A stretch of 64,000 bases of DNA from Dyadobacter sp. CY323 (GTDB taxonomy: Bacteria > Bacteroidota > Bacteroidia > Cytophagales > Spirosomataceae): assembly GCF_021390245.1 (NCBI RefSeq), contig NZ_JAJUXH010000020.1, positions 116,470 through 180,469 on the forward strand, read 5' to 3'. Position numbers and translations under genes: made by a program. Position 1 is the first letter of the stretch; each line of letters starts with the position of its first letter. A model generated the notes under the pieces. It saw only the letters and a list, made by a program, of their open reading frames with translations, did not search any database and was not told the DNA's origin. This document shows, piece by piece, positions 1 to 8,073 of this stretch.

Positions 1-580
1 TGAGTTTGTCCATTTCCACAAGCAGGTCTTTCCCTTTTTGAGCTAATGGAGCGTCAGAATCGGTTCCGTAGGCATACACTCCGGGGCCATAATGGGCGGG
101 CCCGATTGCGCGCAGGCCGTAACCGTAAGCGATTTCAAGATTTTTTAGGCTGATAAAAGAATCGGCACCTTCCAGGCTCAGAATATATCCGATAGGCAGA
201 TTTTCGGTTGACTCAGCTTCCTGCCAGCGTTTCAAATGTGCATTCAGACCATCCGAGGTAGTGATCTGAACCATTTCGCCGGCTTCTTCCATGGCCTTGT
301 ACCAGGCTACCTGCGCCTGCGTCTGAGCCCAGGCCTGCGCCTGCGAATTCCAGCCGGGTATTTTGCTATCGGGTTTTACAAAACGCGCGATTTGCGTAGC
401 GACACACATACCGATATTTCCTTTGCGCATTTCAGGAAAACTAACCACGCCTTTGCCGCGGTCGGGCTTATCGGTCAGATTTTTCTCGCGGTCGCGGATG
501 GCATAAAGATCTTGAGTCAAATCCCGGTTCCATTCCACGGCATTCATGGAAAGGTCGAGATGGGCATCAAATAGGAACAT
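1..580 (-). CDS. Membrane dipeptidase family protein (peptidase M19), N-terminal part
   Basis: The gene begins at the ATG complementary to 578-580 and runs off the left edge, so about 193 N-terminal codons are visible and the frame stays open throughout. The start reads MFLFDAHLDLSMNAVEW; the HxD pair (H7, D9) matches the first zinc ligands of renal-dipeptidase-type enzymes, and LSLEGADSF followed by YGLRAIGPAHYGP matches the bridging-glutamate region. M19 enzymes hydrolyse dipeptides, many of them with a D-residue at the C-terminus. It lies 21 nt downstream of a D-amino-acid PLP enzyme on the same strand and is probably the last visible gene of that operon. No signal peptide is seen, so a cytoplasmic location is inferred. 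The second half of the active site lies outside the window. Confidence 0.88.
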   Translation of the reverse strand, partial: MFLFDAHLDLSMNAVEWNRDLTQDLYAIRDREKNLTDKPDRGKGVVSFPEMRKGNIGMCVATQIARFVKPDSKIPGWNSQAQAWAQTQAQVAWYKAMEEAGEMVQITTSDGLNAHLKRWQEAESTENLPIGYILSLEGADSFISLKNLEIAYGYGLRAIGPAHYGPGVYAYGTDSDAPLAQKGKDLLVEMDKL

Positions 581-601
581 ATGATTAAGGTTTAGAATTG
601 G

Positions 602-1714
602 TCAGATTGTAATTCTGCGGCTGCGGGCGGTTATTTTCCATTCGTCGGTCACCTCTCCGTTTTCTACGATAGTCGCGAAATCGTGGAGTGCTACCGTCGG
701 GCAAACATGGTATGGAACTGCATATAGAGCATCTCCGATCTGCATGGAATCCCAGGTCTCGGTACCCACCTGCAGGACACCATGTTCCTCGCTTTGACCT
801 ATCACAGTATAATTGGTAAGGTTTAATAATTTCAAACGGTTTTCGATCGGATTTTCAGCTGATATCGCTTTATGTCCCAGATCTATGGTGACAATGCCAG
901 GTACCGGCTTCGAAACCACGCGTGTCAGGATCACAGCGGCATGTTCAAAAGGTTGCCCGTCAAACCGGTCACCATATCCCCAATCCCAAAGTACATTGGT
1001 ACCCGGACTCAGAAATACATTGGGCCGTAATGCATGAACGGTAAATGAAGGTGACCCGCCGGCGATGATCATCGGCTCGTTTCCCGAGTCATTTTTGATG
1101 TGATTTAAAAGTGGTAACAATTTATTAAATGCTTCATCGGCAGTGATTTTGCGCTCGGTGAATTCCGGGTTCCGGATGTGGCCGTCGTATGCGTGCACAC
1201 CCACAAAGTCAAGATGGGAAAGCGAAGATATGTAACTGTATAATGAAAGCAACCGCTCATCGGTCGCGTGGCCGGAACGGTTCATTCCCGTATTCACATC
1301 AATAAAAATTCCGGAGATTAACCCATTATCAAGCGAAGCCGCATTAAGCTGATCCGCGGACGCTTCGTTATCGACCAGCGATAAAAAGTTGACGTAAGGA
1401 TAAGCCTGCCTTAATTTAAAAAGTCTTGAAATGTTGGGACCTACCATTTGGTACGCCAGCAAAATCCATTTAGCGCCACAACCGGCAAGCATCTCAGCTT
1501 CGGCGATGGTCGCGCATTTAAACTTACCAATGCCTTTTTCAAGCTGGATTTTTACGATTTCGGGGCATTTGTGCGTTTTGACGTGTGGTATCAATCGATC
1601 CGCATCACCGGCAAGATTAATCATGCCTCGAATATTCGCCTCGATGCGATCTTTATAAAAAAGCAGGGACGGAGAGATTATCGCATCGGGATTGTTGAGC
1701 TTGAACCAAGGCAT
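602..1714 (-). CDS. D-threonine aldolase / D-serine dehydratase-like PLP enzyme
   Basis: A 370-residue protein of the alanine-racemase-fold type III family (D-TA family). The PLP lysine is expected in PHVKTHK (K46). Near the C-terminus PYHVCPTVALHD gives an H336-x-C338 pair. In this family the vertebrate D-serine dehydratase binds zinc with His-x-Cys, whereas bacterial D-threonine aldolase uses His-x-Asp, so the dehydratase reaction (D-serine to pyruvate and ammonia through 2-aminoacrylate) is the better guess. The adjacent RidA, which hydrolyses 2-aminoacrylate, and a DsdX-type permease fit that reading. It starts 51 nt after the ridA stop, with a GAAT repeat in the gap. The family call is firm; the substrate is inferred. 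Confidence 0.87.
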   Translation of the reverse strand: MPWFKLNNPDAIISPSLLFYKDRIEANIRGMINLAGDADRLIPHVKTHKCPEIVKIQLEKGIGKFKCATIAEAEMLAGCGAKWILLAYQMVGPNISRLFKLRQAYPYVNFLSLVDNEASADQLNAASLDNGLISGIFIDVNTGMNRSGHATDERLLSLYSYISSLSHLDFVGVHAYDGHIRNPEFTERKITADEAFNKLLPLLNHIKNDSGNEPMIIAGGSPSFTVHALRPNVFLSPGTNVLWDWGYGDRFDGQPFEHAAVILTRVVSKPVPGIVTIDLGHKAISAENPIENRLKLLNLTNYTVIGQSEEHGVLQVGTETWDSMQIGDALYAVPYHVCPTVALHDFATIVENGEVTDEWKITARSRRITI

Positions 1715-1727
1715 TATTGTAATGATA

Positions 1728-1764
1728 GAATGAATGAATGAATGAATGAATGAATGAATGAATG
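1728..1764. repeat. Tetranucleotide tract (GAAT)9
   Basis: Nine uninterrupted GAAT units plus one G fill most of the gap between the ridA stop codon (1766) and the start of the D-amino-acid PLP enzyme (1714). On the coding strand the tract reads as ATTC repeats ending 13 nt before the ATG. Slipped-strand mispairing could change the spacing or structure of the leader of the downstream gene. It is not inside a reading frame. Confidence 0.95.
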
Positions 1765-1765
1765 A

Positions 1766-2242
1766 TTACTTCTCCTCGAGCTCGAACATTACTTCAATCT
1801 CAACGGGAATGTTGCCAGGCAAGGTACCCATGCCGACGGCACTACGTACGCCGATCCCGTTTTCCTCACCCCACACTTTTGCGAACAGTTCACTGCATCC
1901 GTTTATAACATATGGATGTTCTTCAAATTCAACGGTGCCGTTCACCATACCCAAAACTTTAATAACTCTTTTGATGCGGTCGAGGCTGCCGAGATTTTCT
2001 TTTAATGTAGAAAGGATCGTTAACCCAACCTGCTGCGCCGCAGACTTTCCCTGATCCCGATCCAGGTCTTTTCCGACACGGCCTTTAATGAGGGTACTGT
2101 CGTCCTGAACGGGCCCGTGGCCTGACACGTAAACCCAGCGCTTGTCTACAATAAGAAGTGGCTTATATACGCCCATAGGTTTAGGCGCGGGAGGTAATGA
2201 AAGTCCTAGTTTAGCGAAATTTGATTCAGGCGTATTTTCCAT
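1766..2242 (-). CDS. RidA family protein (enamine/imine deaminase)
   Basis: A 158-residue protein of the RidA/YjgF/YER057c family, longer than the roughly 130-residue norm through extra N-terminal sequence. Family features include VDKRWVYVSGHGPVQ near residue 30 and the C-terminal stretch GVRSAVGMGTLPGNIPVEIE, which contains the conserved arginine (R of GVRSAVG) that binds the substrate carboxylate. RidA enzymes hydrolyse 2-aminoacrylate and related enamines released by PLP dehydratases. Its place between the permease and the D-TA/D-serine-dehydratase-like gene, all on the minus strand with gaps of 74 and 51 nt, suggests it clears the reactive product of that enzyme. Confidence 0.88.
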   Translation of the reverse strand: MENTPESNFAKLGLSLPPAPKPMGVYKPLLIVDKRWVYVSGHGPVQDDSTLIKGRVGKDLDRDQGKSAAQQVGLTILSTLKENLGSLDRIKRVIKVLGMVNGTVEFEEHPYVINGCSELFAKVWGEENGIGVRSAVGMGTLPGNIPVEIEVMFELEEK

Positions 2243-2316
2243 AAGAGTAGAAATAGATAGTTCCAGGCGACACGGTTGAGAGTCGTCGGAAAGTTGAAAA
2301 TGTGGTTTTAAAGTAA

Positions 2317-3621
2317 TTAGACGAACAAATTTAAGATTAAAACCCCCACTAATCCCATAATGGAGACAATTGTTTCCATCACCGACCAGGTAAGCAGGGT
2401 GTCTTTAATACTCAGGTTGAAGTACTCTTTGAAAAGCCAGAAGCCACCGTCGTTTAAATGCGAAAACATCAAACTGCCTGATCCAATGGAGAGTACCAGC
2501 AGTTCCGGCGGGACAGTTGAATTGACCAGTAATGGAGAAAGTATACCCACGGTCGTTAGGCCTGCAACGGTTGCAGAGCCTACACAAACACGGATAATGG
2601 CTGCAATACACCAGCTCAGAAGTAGCGGCGACACATCGATCCCTTTCAGACTTTCGGCAATGAATGTACTAACGCCGCTGGCGGTCATGATTTCTTTGAA
2701 AACGCCCGCGCCCGCAATGATCAGTAAAATCACGGAAACGCCTTTGAACGCCTCTTCCATTGATTTACTGATCTTTTTCATATCCATTCCACGCATAATT
2801 CCAAGTGTGTACGCTGCGAAAAGGACGGAAACGAGCATGCCGAAATAAGGTTCAGCGAGCAGTCCGATGATCTTGTTAGCGGGATAAACACGTTTGACAC
2901 CCGACATAGTTGTAAGCAGGAAAACAGGTAACAATGCAGTGATCACGCTAATGCCGAGGCCCGGAAGCTCCGAGGTTGGTCGGGGTTTTACGTTGAAGAG
3001 ATCTTCGTCTGGTTTGGGTTGAAAACGTTTGAGTGTACTACCGAAAATCGGTCCGGCAACGGCAATGGCGGGGATGGAGACGATGATCCCGTAGAATAAG
3101 GTTTTACCTAAATCCGCCTGAAGCTGGCTCGCAATGGCGGCAGGCGAGGGGTGGGGAGGTAAATAACCGTGTGCTACCGAGAGCGCCGACAACATCGGCA
3201 CTCCGATATATAGTAACGGAAGCCGGGCAGTGGCGCTGATCATGAAAATCAAGGGAATTACAATTACAAAACCGGCATTATAGAAAAGAGGGATACCGAT
3301 CACAAACCCCGCCAGCGCCATTCCCCATTGAATGTAACGTTTGCCAAACAGCCCGATCAATGCATCCGTGATTCTTTGAGCGGCGCCGCTGTCGGCCACC
3401 ATCTTCCCCAGCATGGCACCGAATCCTACAATCAATACCAGATCTCCCAGTGTACCTCCAACCCCTTTTTGGATCGCTTTACTTACCGTTTCAACGTCGA
3501 GACCACTGGCGAGGCCGAGGCCGATCGAGACTAATAAAAAAGAAATAAAAGTGTCAATTTTCAGCCAGGCAATCAGAATAACAAGCGTTAAAATGGCTAT
3601 AAAGGTGAGTAATAAGGGCAT
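2317..3621 (-). CDS. GntP family permease (gluconate / D-serine type)
   Basis: A polytopic inner-membrane transporter of about 434 residues with some 12 hydrophobic segments. The ATG at 3621 (MPLLLTFIAILTLVIL) is preferred; an upstream in-frame TTG at 3714 would add 31 residues that do not look like this family. Family features include LGDLVLIVGFGAMLGKM and the conserved stretch GYLPPHPSPAAIA. The GntP family includes gluconate:H+ symporters and the D-serine transporter DsdX. With a D-serine-dehydratase-like enzyme and RidA downstream, a D-amino-acid substrate is more likely than gluconate (inference). It is the promoter-proximal gene of the operon. Confidence 0.9.
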   Translation of the reverse strand: MPLLLTFIAILTLVILIAWLKIDTFISFLLVSIGLGLASGLDVETVSKAIQKGVGGTLGDLVLIVGFGAMLGKMVADSGAAQRITDALIGLFGKRYIQWGMALAGFVIGIPLFYNAGFVIVIPLIFMISATARLPLLYIGVPMLSALSVAHGYLPPHPSPAAIASQLQADLGKTLFYGIIVSIPAIAVAGPIFGSTLKRFQPKPDEDLFNVKPRPTSELPGLGISVITALLPVFLLTTMSGVKRVYPANKIIGLLAEPYFGMLVSVLFAAYTLGIMRGMDMKKISKSMEEAFKGVSVILLIIAGAGVFKEIMTASGVSTFIAESLKGIDVSPLLLSWCIAAIIRVCVGSATVAGLTTVGILSPLLVNSTVPPELLVLSIGSGSLMFSHLNDGGFWLFKEYFNLSIKDTLLTWSVMETIVSIMGLVGVLILNLFV

Positions 3622-3845
3622 AACGGGTTGATAGGAAAATGTGCTTTTACTAATAAGCAGGAAGAAAGGGAATTTTAATGACAGAAGCGAACGAACTTGC
3701 GAAATAGCCTCCAAGATTGTTTGTTTGAATGCCTTAAAATCGCGAAATTTGGCTTTTTGCTAAAATCAGTTTTGTATTAATTTTTTGGGTAGTTGAACAT
3801 TATTAATCTGCTATCTTAACATTTTCGATTCTTTTCTAATACTTT

Positions 3846-6473
3846 ATGGCAGAATCTTCAGGAGAAAACATCATCCCGATTAACATTGAGGATGAAATGC
3901 GTGGAGCATACATCGACTACTCGATGTCCGTAATTATATCCCGAGCTTTGCCCGATGTTCGTGATGGTTTGAAGCCTGTACACAGACGTGTACTTTATGG
4001 AATGTCCGATCTGGGCGTCAATTACAACCGGTCACACAAGAAGTCAGCACGTATAGTAGGGGAGGTTTTAGGTAAGTATCACCCGCATGGTGATTCATCA
4101 GTTTACAATACCATGGTGCGTATGGCCCAGCCATGGTCATTGCGTTATCCGCTCGTCGACGGACAAGGTAATTTCGGATCGGTTGACGGGGACAATCCGG
4201 CGGCGATGCGTTACACGGAGGCAAGGCTTAAAAGACTAGCCGACGAATTGCTGAATGATCTCGGAAAAGACACCGTTGATTTTCAGCCGAATTTTGATGA
4301 TTCTTTAAGTGAACCCACCGTTCTTCCCGCCAAGTTTCCCAACCTGCTGGTAAATGGTTCTTCGGGTATCGCAGTAGGTATGGCGACCAACATGGCGCCG
4401 CATAACCTTTCCGAAGTTGTTAACGGGGTACTGGCCTATATTGACAATAACGAGATCACCATTCCTGAATTAATGGAGCATGTAAAAGCTCCTGATTTCC
4501 CGACAGGCGGGATCATATATGGGTATCAGGGCGTTCGTTCTGCAATGGAAACGGGTCGTGGTAGCATTATCATGCGTTCGAAAGCTTCGTTTGAAGTATC
4601 CAAAACGGGCCGCGAGCAAATTATCATCACAGAAATTCCTTATATGACCAATAAGGCTGCGATGATTGAACGGATTGCAGCTTTGATTAACGATAAAAAG
4701 CTCGATGGCATTTCGGATATCAGGGACGAGTCGGATAGGGATGGTATGCGCATTGTTTTTGATCTGAAAAAAGATGCGATACCTAATATTGTACTGAACC
4801 ATTTGTTCAAATACACACCATTACAAAGTTCATTTGGTGTAAATAACGTTGCGCTGGTAAAAGGTCGTCCGGTTACATTAAACCTGAAAGATCTGATCAG
4901 GCATTATGTCGATCACCGGATCGTAGTCATTACCCGCCGCACCGAATACGAATTGCGTGAAGCTGAGAAGCGGGCGCATATTTTACAAGGTTTGCTGATC
5001 GCGCTCGACAATCTGGATGCCGTCATTACCCTGATCCGCAATGCACGCGATCCGGAAGTTGCGAAAAATGGCTTGATGGAGTCGTTCGAGTTGAGCGAAA
5101 TTCAGGCAAAAGCGATTCTTGAATTGCGTTTGCAACGGTTGACAGGTCTCGAAAGGGATAAGATCGTGAAGGAGTACGAAGAGATCATGATTTTGATCAC
5201 GGACTTGAAAGACATTCTCGCAAACGAATACCGCAAATTCGATATCATTAAGACGGAGCTTGGCGAGATCAAAGATCGTTATGGTGACGAGCGCAGAACC
5301 AAGATCGAATTCGCGGCAGAAGAGTTCAGCGACGAAGACATGATCCCGGATGACGAAATGCTCATTACCATTTCGCACGAAGGCTATATCAAACGGACGC
5401 CACTGGCGGAATACCGTACGCAAACCAGGGGAGGCGTAGGTTCACGTGGCGTAAAAACCAAGGATACCGATTTTACCGAGCATTTGTTTTCTGCGACGAT
5501 GCTCAATTACCTGCTTATCTTTACTGAATTCGGTAAGTTGTTCTGGATGAAGGTGTACGAAGTGCCCGAGGGAAGCAAAACTTCGAAAGGTCGCCCGATC
5601 CAGAATCTCATCAGTCTTGAGAGTTCAGATTCCATTCGTTCAGTGATCAACGTTAGGACTTTGACGAATGAGGATTATATCAACAATAATTACCTCATTA
5701 TGTGTACCCAGCAGGGCACAATTAAGAAAACCCTGCTCGAAGCATATTCCCGTCCGCGGACAAATGGTATCATCGCAATCTCCATTAATGAAGGCGACAG
5801 GCTGTTGAATGTAGCTCTGACCAATGGCGACAACGATATCGTGATCGCGTCGAGTGCGGGACGTGCGGTTCGCTTCAACGAAAAAGGGGTTCGCCCGATG
5901 GGACGTACCGCTGCCGGTGTCCGCGGGATCAACCTGAATGAGCCCGGTAACAAAGTGATTGGAATGGTGTGTATTAACCGTGAAGATGCGCAATTGCTGG
6001 TTGTCTCTGAAAATGGTTTTGGAAAACGTTCAGCAATAGATAGTTACCGAATCACAAAACGAGGAGGAAAAGGTGTTTCCACCATGAATGCGACCGATAA
6101 AGTTGGAAAACTGGTAGCCATTCGTGAAGTGACAGAGCAGGATGATCTCATGATTATAACCAGAAATGGTATTGCGATCAGAATGAGCGTGCTCGATATT
6201 CGTCTGGCCGGACGTAACACTCAAGGTGTGAAGCTGATCAGACTGAACAATTCGGATGAGATCACTTCGGTTACAAGAATTCTGAAAGATCCCGATGAAA
6301 AAGCGGAGGAACTGGATGAAGAAGGCAACCCAATTGTCAGGACAGTTGCACCGGTAGAAGGTGGCGCGGACGAGGAATTGCTGGTATCCGACGAGCTCGA
6401 CGAGGAGGATGATGAAGTGCTTGAAGACGACGAGGAAGATGAAAATGATCCTTCTGACGATCCAGAGGCATGA
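3846..6473 (+). CDS. gyrA: DNA gyrase subunit A
   Basis: An 875-residue GyrA, the breakage-reunion subunit that introduces negative supercoils together with GyrB. The catalytic tyrosine is Y123 in MRYTEARL. The quinolone-determining region reads HPHGDSSVYNTMVRMAQ: S84 corresponds to E. coli S83, and N88 sits where E. coli has D87. The GyrA box of the C-terminal DNA-wrapping domain appears as QTRGGVG (about 526-532) instead of the textbook QRRGGKG. The protein ends in an acidic tail of about 45 residues rich in Glu and Asp. Upstream, TTG (3793-3795) and TATCTTAA (3812-3819) are a weak promoter candidate. The next gene follows after 74 nt. Confidence 0.98.
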   Translation: MAESSGENIIPINIEDEMRGAYIDYSMSVIISRALPDVRDGLKPVHRRVLYGMSDLGVNYNRSHKKSARIVGEVLGKYHPHGDSSVYNTMVRMAQPWSLRYPLVDGQGNFGSVDGDNPAAMRYTEARLKRLADELLNDLGKDTVDFQPNFDDSLSEPTVLPAKFPNLLVNGSSGIAVGMATNMAPHNLSEVVNGVLAYIDNNEITIPELMEHVKAPDFPTGGIIYGYQGVRSAMETGRGSIIMRSKASFEVSKTGREQIIITEIPYMTNKAAMIERIAALINDKKLDGISDIRDESDRDGMRIVFDLKKDAIPNIVLNHLFKYTPLQSSFGVNNVALVKGRPVTLNLKDLIRHYVDHRIVVITRRTEYELREAEKRAHILQGLLIALDNLDAVITLIRNARDPEVAKNGLMESFELSEIQAKAILELRLQRLTGLERDKIVKEYEEIMILITDLKDILANEYRKFDIIKTELGEIKDRYGDERRTKIEFAAEEFSDEDMIPDDEMLITISHEGYIKRTPLAEYRTQTRGGVGSRGVKTKDTDFTEHLFSATMLNYLLIFTEFGKLFWMKVYEVPEGSKTSKGRPIQNLISLESSDSIRSVINVRTLTNEDYINNNYLIMCTQQGTIKKTLLEAYSRPRTNGIIAISINEGDRLLNVALTNGDNDIVIASSAGRAVRFNEKGVRPMGRTAAGVRGINLNEPGNKVIGMVCINREDAQLLVVSENGFGKRSAIDSYRITKRGGKGVSTMNATDKVGKLVAIREVTEQDDLMIITRNGIAIRMSVLDIRLAGRNTQGVKLIRLNNSDEITSVTRILKDPDEKAEELDEEGNPIVRTVAPVEGGADEELLVSDELDEEDDEVLEDDEEDENDPSDDPEA

Positions 6474-6547
6474 TTTTTGTAAAATTTTATATTAATTGAT
6501 TTATATTTATCGGTCGAACAACCAATCACAACCAAAGTTAACTTTTT

Positions 6548-8026
6548 ATGAAAAAACTGTTTTTAGTCTCTGCTCTTAGCTTTTTCGGCCTTGCGTCTTA
6601 CGCACAGGATGCTGCTAAGCAGGATGATGCCGCTAACAAGCTGTTGGTGGACGGTTTCCGGAAAGACAAAGAGAAAAGCGACAAAGATGCATCTGATCCA
6701 AAAAGCAGCGCGAAAGCAGCATTTTGGATGGAACGTGCAAAGTTGCATGAAAACATAGCTTCTCAGGCATCACAGGTGGATTCGAACGCTGCGAAAGTTG
6801 CATATGAATCATACAAAAAGGTAGTGGAACTGGACAAAACCAAAAAAGGAGAGCCAGGTAAATCTGCTAAAGAAGCCCAGACTATTTTGGATGGGGGAGA
6901 AGGTACCAACCTTTTCAATGCGTTTGTAAGACAAGGTGCAGAAAAGTATCAAGCCAAAAACCTGGCTGGTGCACTTGAAATGTTTACAATAGCTCAGGAA
7001 ATCAATAAAAAGGATACATTGGCCTCCCTCTACGGAGGTATTGCGGCACAGCAGCTTGACCAAAAGGATGTTGCGAAAACGCAGTTTGAAAAATATGCTG
7101 CCAATGGGGGAAAAGATCCAAGCGTATATTACGGTTTAGCTCAATTGTACCGTGCTGAAAACAACTTTGATAAAGCAATTGAAACTTTGAATAAAGGTTT
7201 GGCACAGGCACCGGGCAACAAGGATCTTAAAGCGGAAGTAGTGAATATTTTGCTTGCATCTGGTAAAGAGGATCAGGCGATTAAGGAGCTGGAAGCATTA
7301 GCCGTATCAGATCCTAAGAATGTTCAGAATGTAGTGAACCTGGCGATTCTTTACGACAATATGCAAAGAACGGCCGGTGACAAGATCAAGCAAATCAATA
7401 GTAAAATGGGAGCGGGGAGTAAGTCTGCTGCCAGCGCCGCTAAAAACCTGGAAAGCGAAAAAGGTAAAATCGAGGTGTATGATGGCGAGATCAAGAGAAT
7501 TGGTGCATTGATTAAAAAGCAACCGAAAAATGCCGATCTTAAAAGACAGTTGGCTGATGTAAATACGAAGAAAAAAGAAACAGTTACTGCGATTGCGGCT
7601 TTGGAAGCAGAAGCTAAAAATGCACAGGCATCTGCAGGAAGCAGCGACAACGCAGCATTTGAAAAGGAATTGGCTGAGTTGAAACCAAAACAAAAAGAGG
7701 CGAGCGACAAAGCGATTGCGAATTACAAGAAAGCTTTGGAAATCGATGCTGCTAACTATGATGCATTGTTCAACCTGGGTGTTTATTATTTCAACGAAGC
7801 TGTTATTTTGAAAGGCGAAGTTGATAATATGAACATGACCGAGTATCAGCAGAAAGGCAAGGAAGTAGAAGGTCGCGTGTGTGGAAAATTCAAAAAGGCG
7901 AAACCTTATTTTGAAAAAGCAATCCAGGCTAAGGATGAAGCAGAAGCGAAGGAAACCCTAGCTACTGTAAACGGAATTCTGGATCAGTTCACCGCGAAGC
8001 AAGTTGCATGTGTTGACGAGCAATAA
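6548..8026 (+). CDS. Periplasmic tetratricopeptide-repeat protein
   Basis: A 492-residue protein with a clear signal peptide (MKKLFLVSALSFFGLASYAQ, cleavage probably after residue 18-20). Several TPR-like helix pairs follow: about residues 50-100, 125-240 (with PSVYYGLAQLYRAENNFDKA), and again near 385-450 where NYKKALEIDAANYDALFNLG is typical. A lysine/alanine-rich segment between about 280 and 385 is likely coiled coil. TPR proteins act as scaffolds; no enzymatic motif is seen. It lies 74 nt after gyrA on the same strand, and a strong hairpin terminator follows at 8047. Specific role unknown. Confidence 0.85.
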   Translation: MKKLFLVSALSFFGLASYAQDAAKQDDAANKLLVDGFRKDKEKSDKDASDPKSSAKAAFWMERAKLHENIASQASQVDSNAAKVAYESYKKVVELDKTKKGEPGKSAKEAQTILDGGEGTNLFNAFVRQGAEKYQAKNLAGALEMFTIAQEINKKDTLASLYGGIAAQQLDQKDVAKTQFEKYAANGGKDPSVYYGLAQLYRAENNFDKAIETLNKGLAQAPGNKDLKAEVVNILLASGKEDQAIKELEALAVSDPKNVQNVVNLAILYDNMQRTAGDKIKQINSKMGAGSKSAASAAKNLESEKGKIEVYDGEIKRIGALIKKQPKNADLKRQLADVNTKKKETVTAIAALEAEAKNAQASAGSSDNAAFEKELAELKPKQKEASDKAIANYKKALEIDAANYDALFNLGVYYFNEAVILKGEVDNMNMTEYQQKGKEVEGRVCGKFKKAKPYFEKAIQAKDEAEAKETLATVNGILDQFTAKQVACVDEQ

Positions 8027-8046
8027 AATTTAGATTTCGAATGCGG

Positions 8047-8073
8047 GCGCCAGAATTATCTGGCGCTTTTTTT
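8047..8073 (+). terminator. Rho-independent terminator after the TPR gene
   Basis: An 8-bp perfect stem, GCGCCAGA (8047-8054) and TCTGGCGC (8059-8066), with a 4-nt loop, followed by a run of seven T. It overlaps the stop codon of the convergent minus-strand gene at 8056. No T run follows on the minus strand, so it serves the plus strand. Confidence 0.9.

Noticed and set aside
3622..3714. N-terminal extension of the GntP permease
   Set aside because: It starts at TTG and adds 31 residues before the typical permease start; no support for translation.
6221..6535. A Ser-rich minus-strand frame opposite the end of gyrA
   Set aside because: The Ser runs are the complement of the Glu/Asp codons in the GyrA acidic tail; it is a shadow frame.
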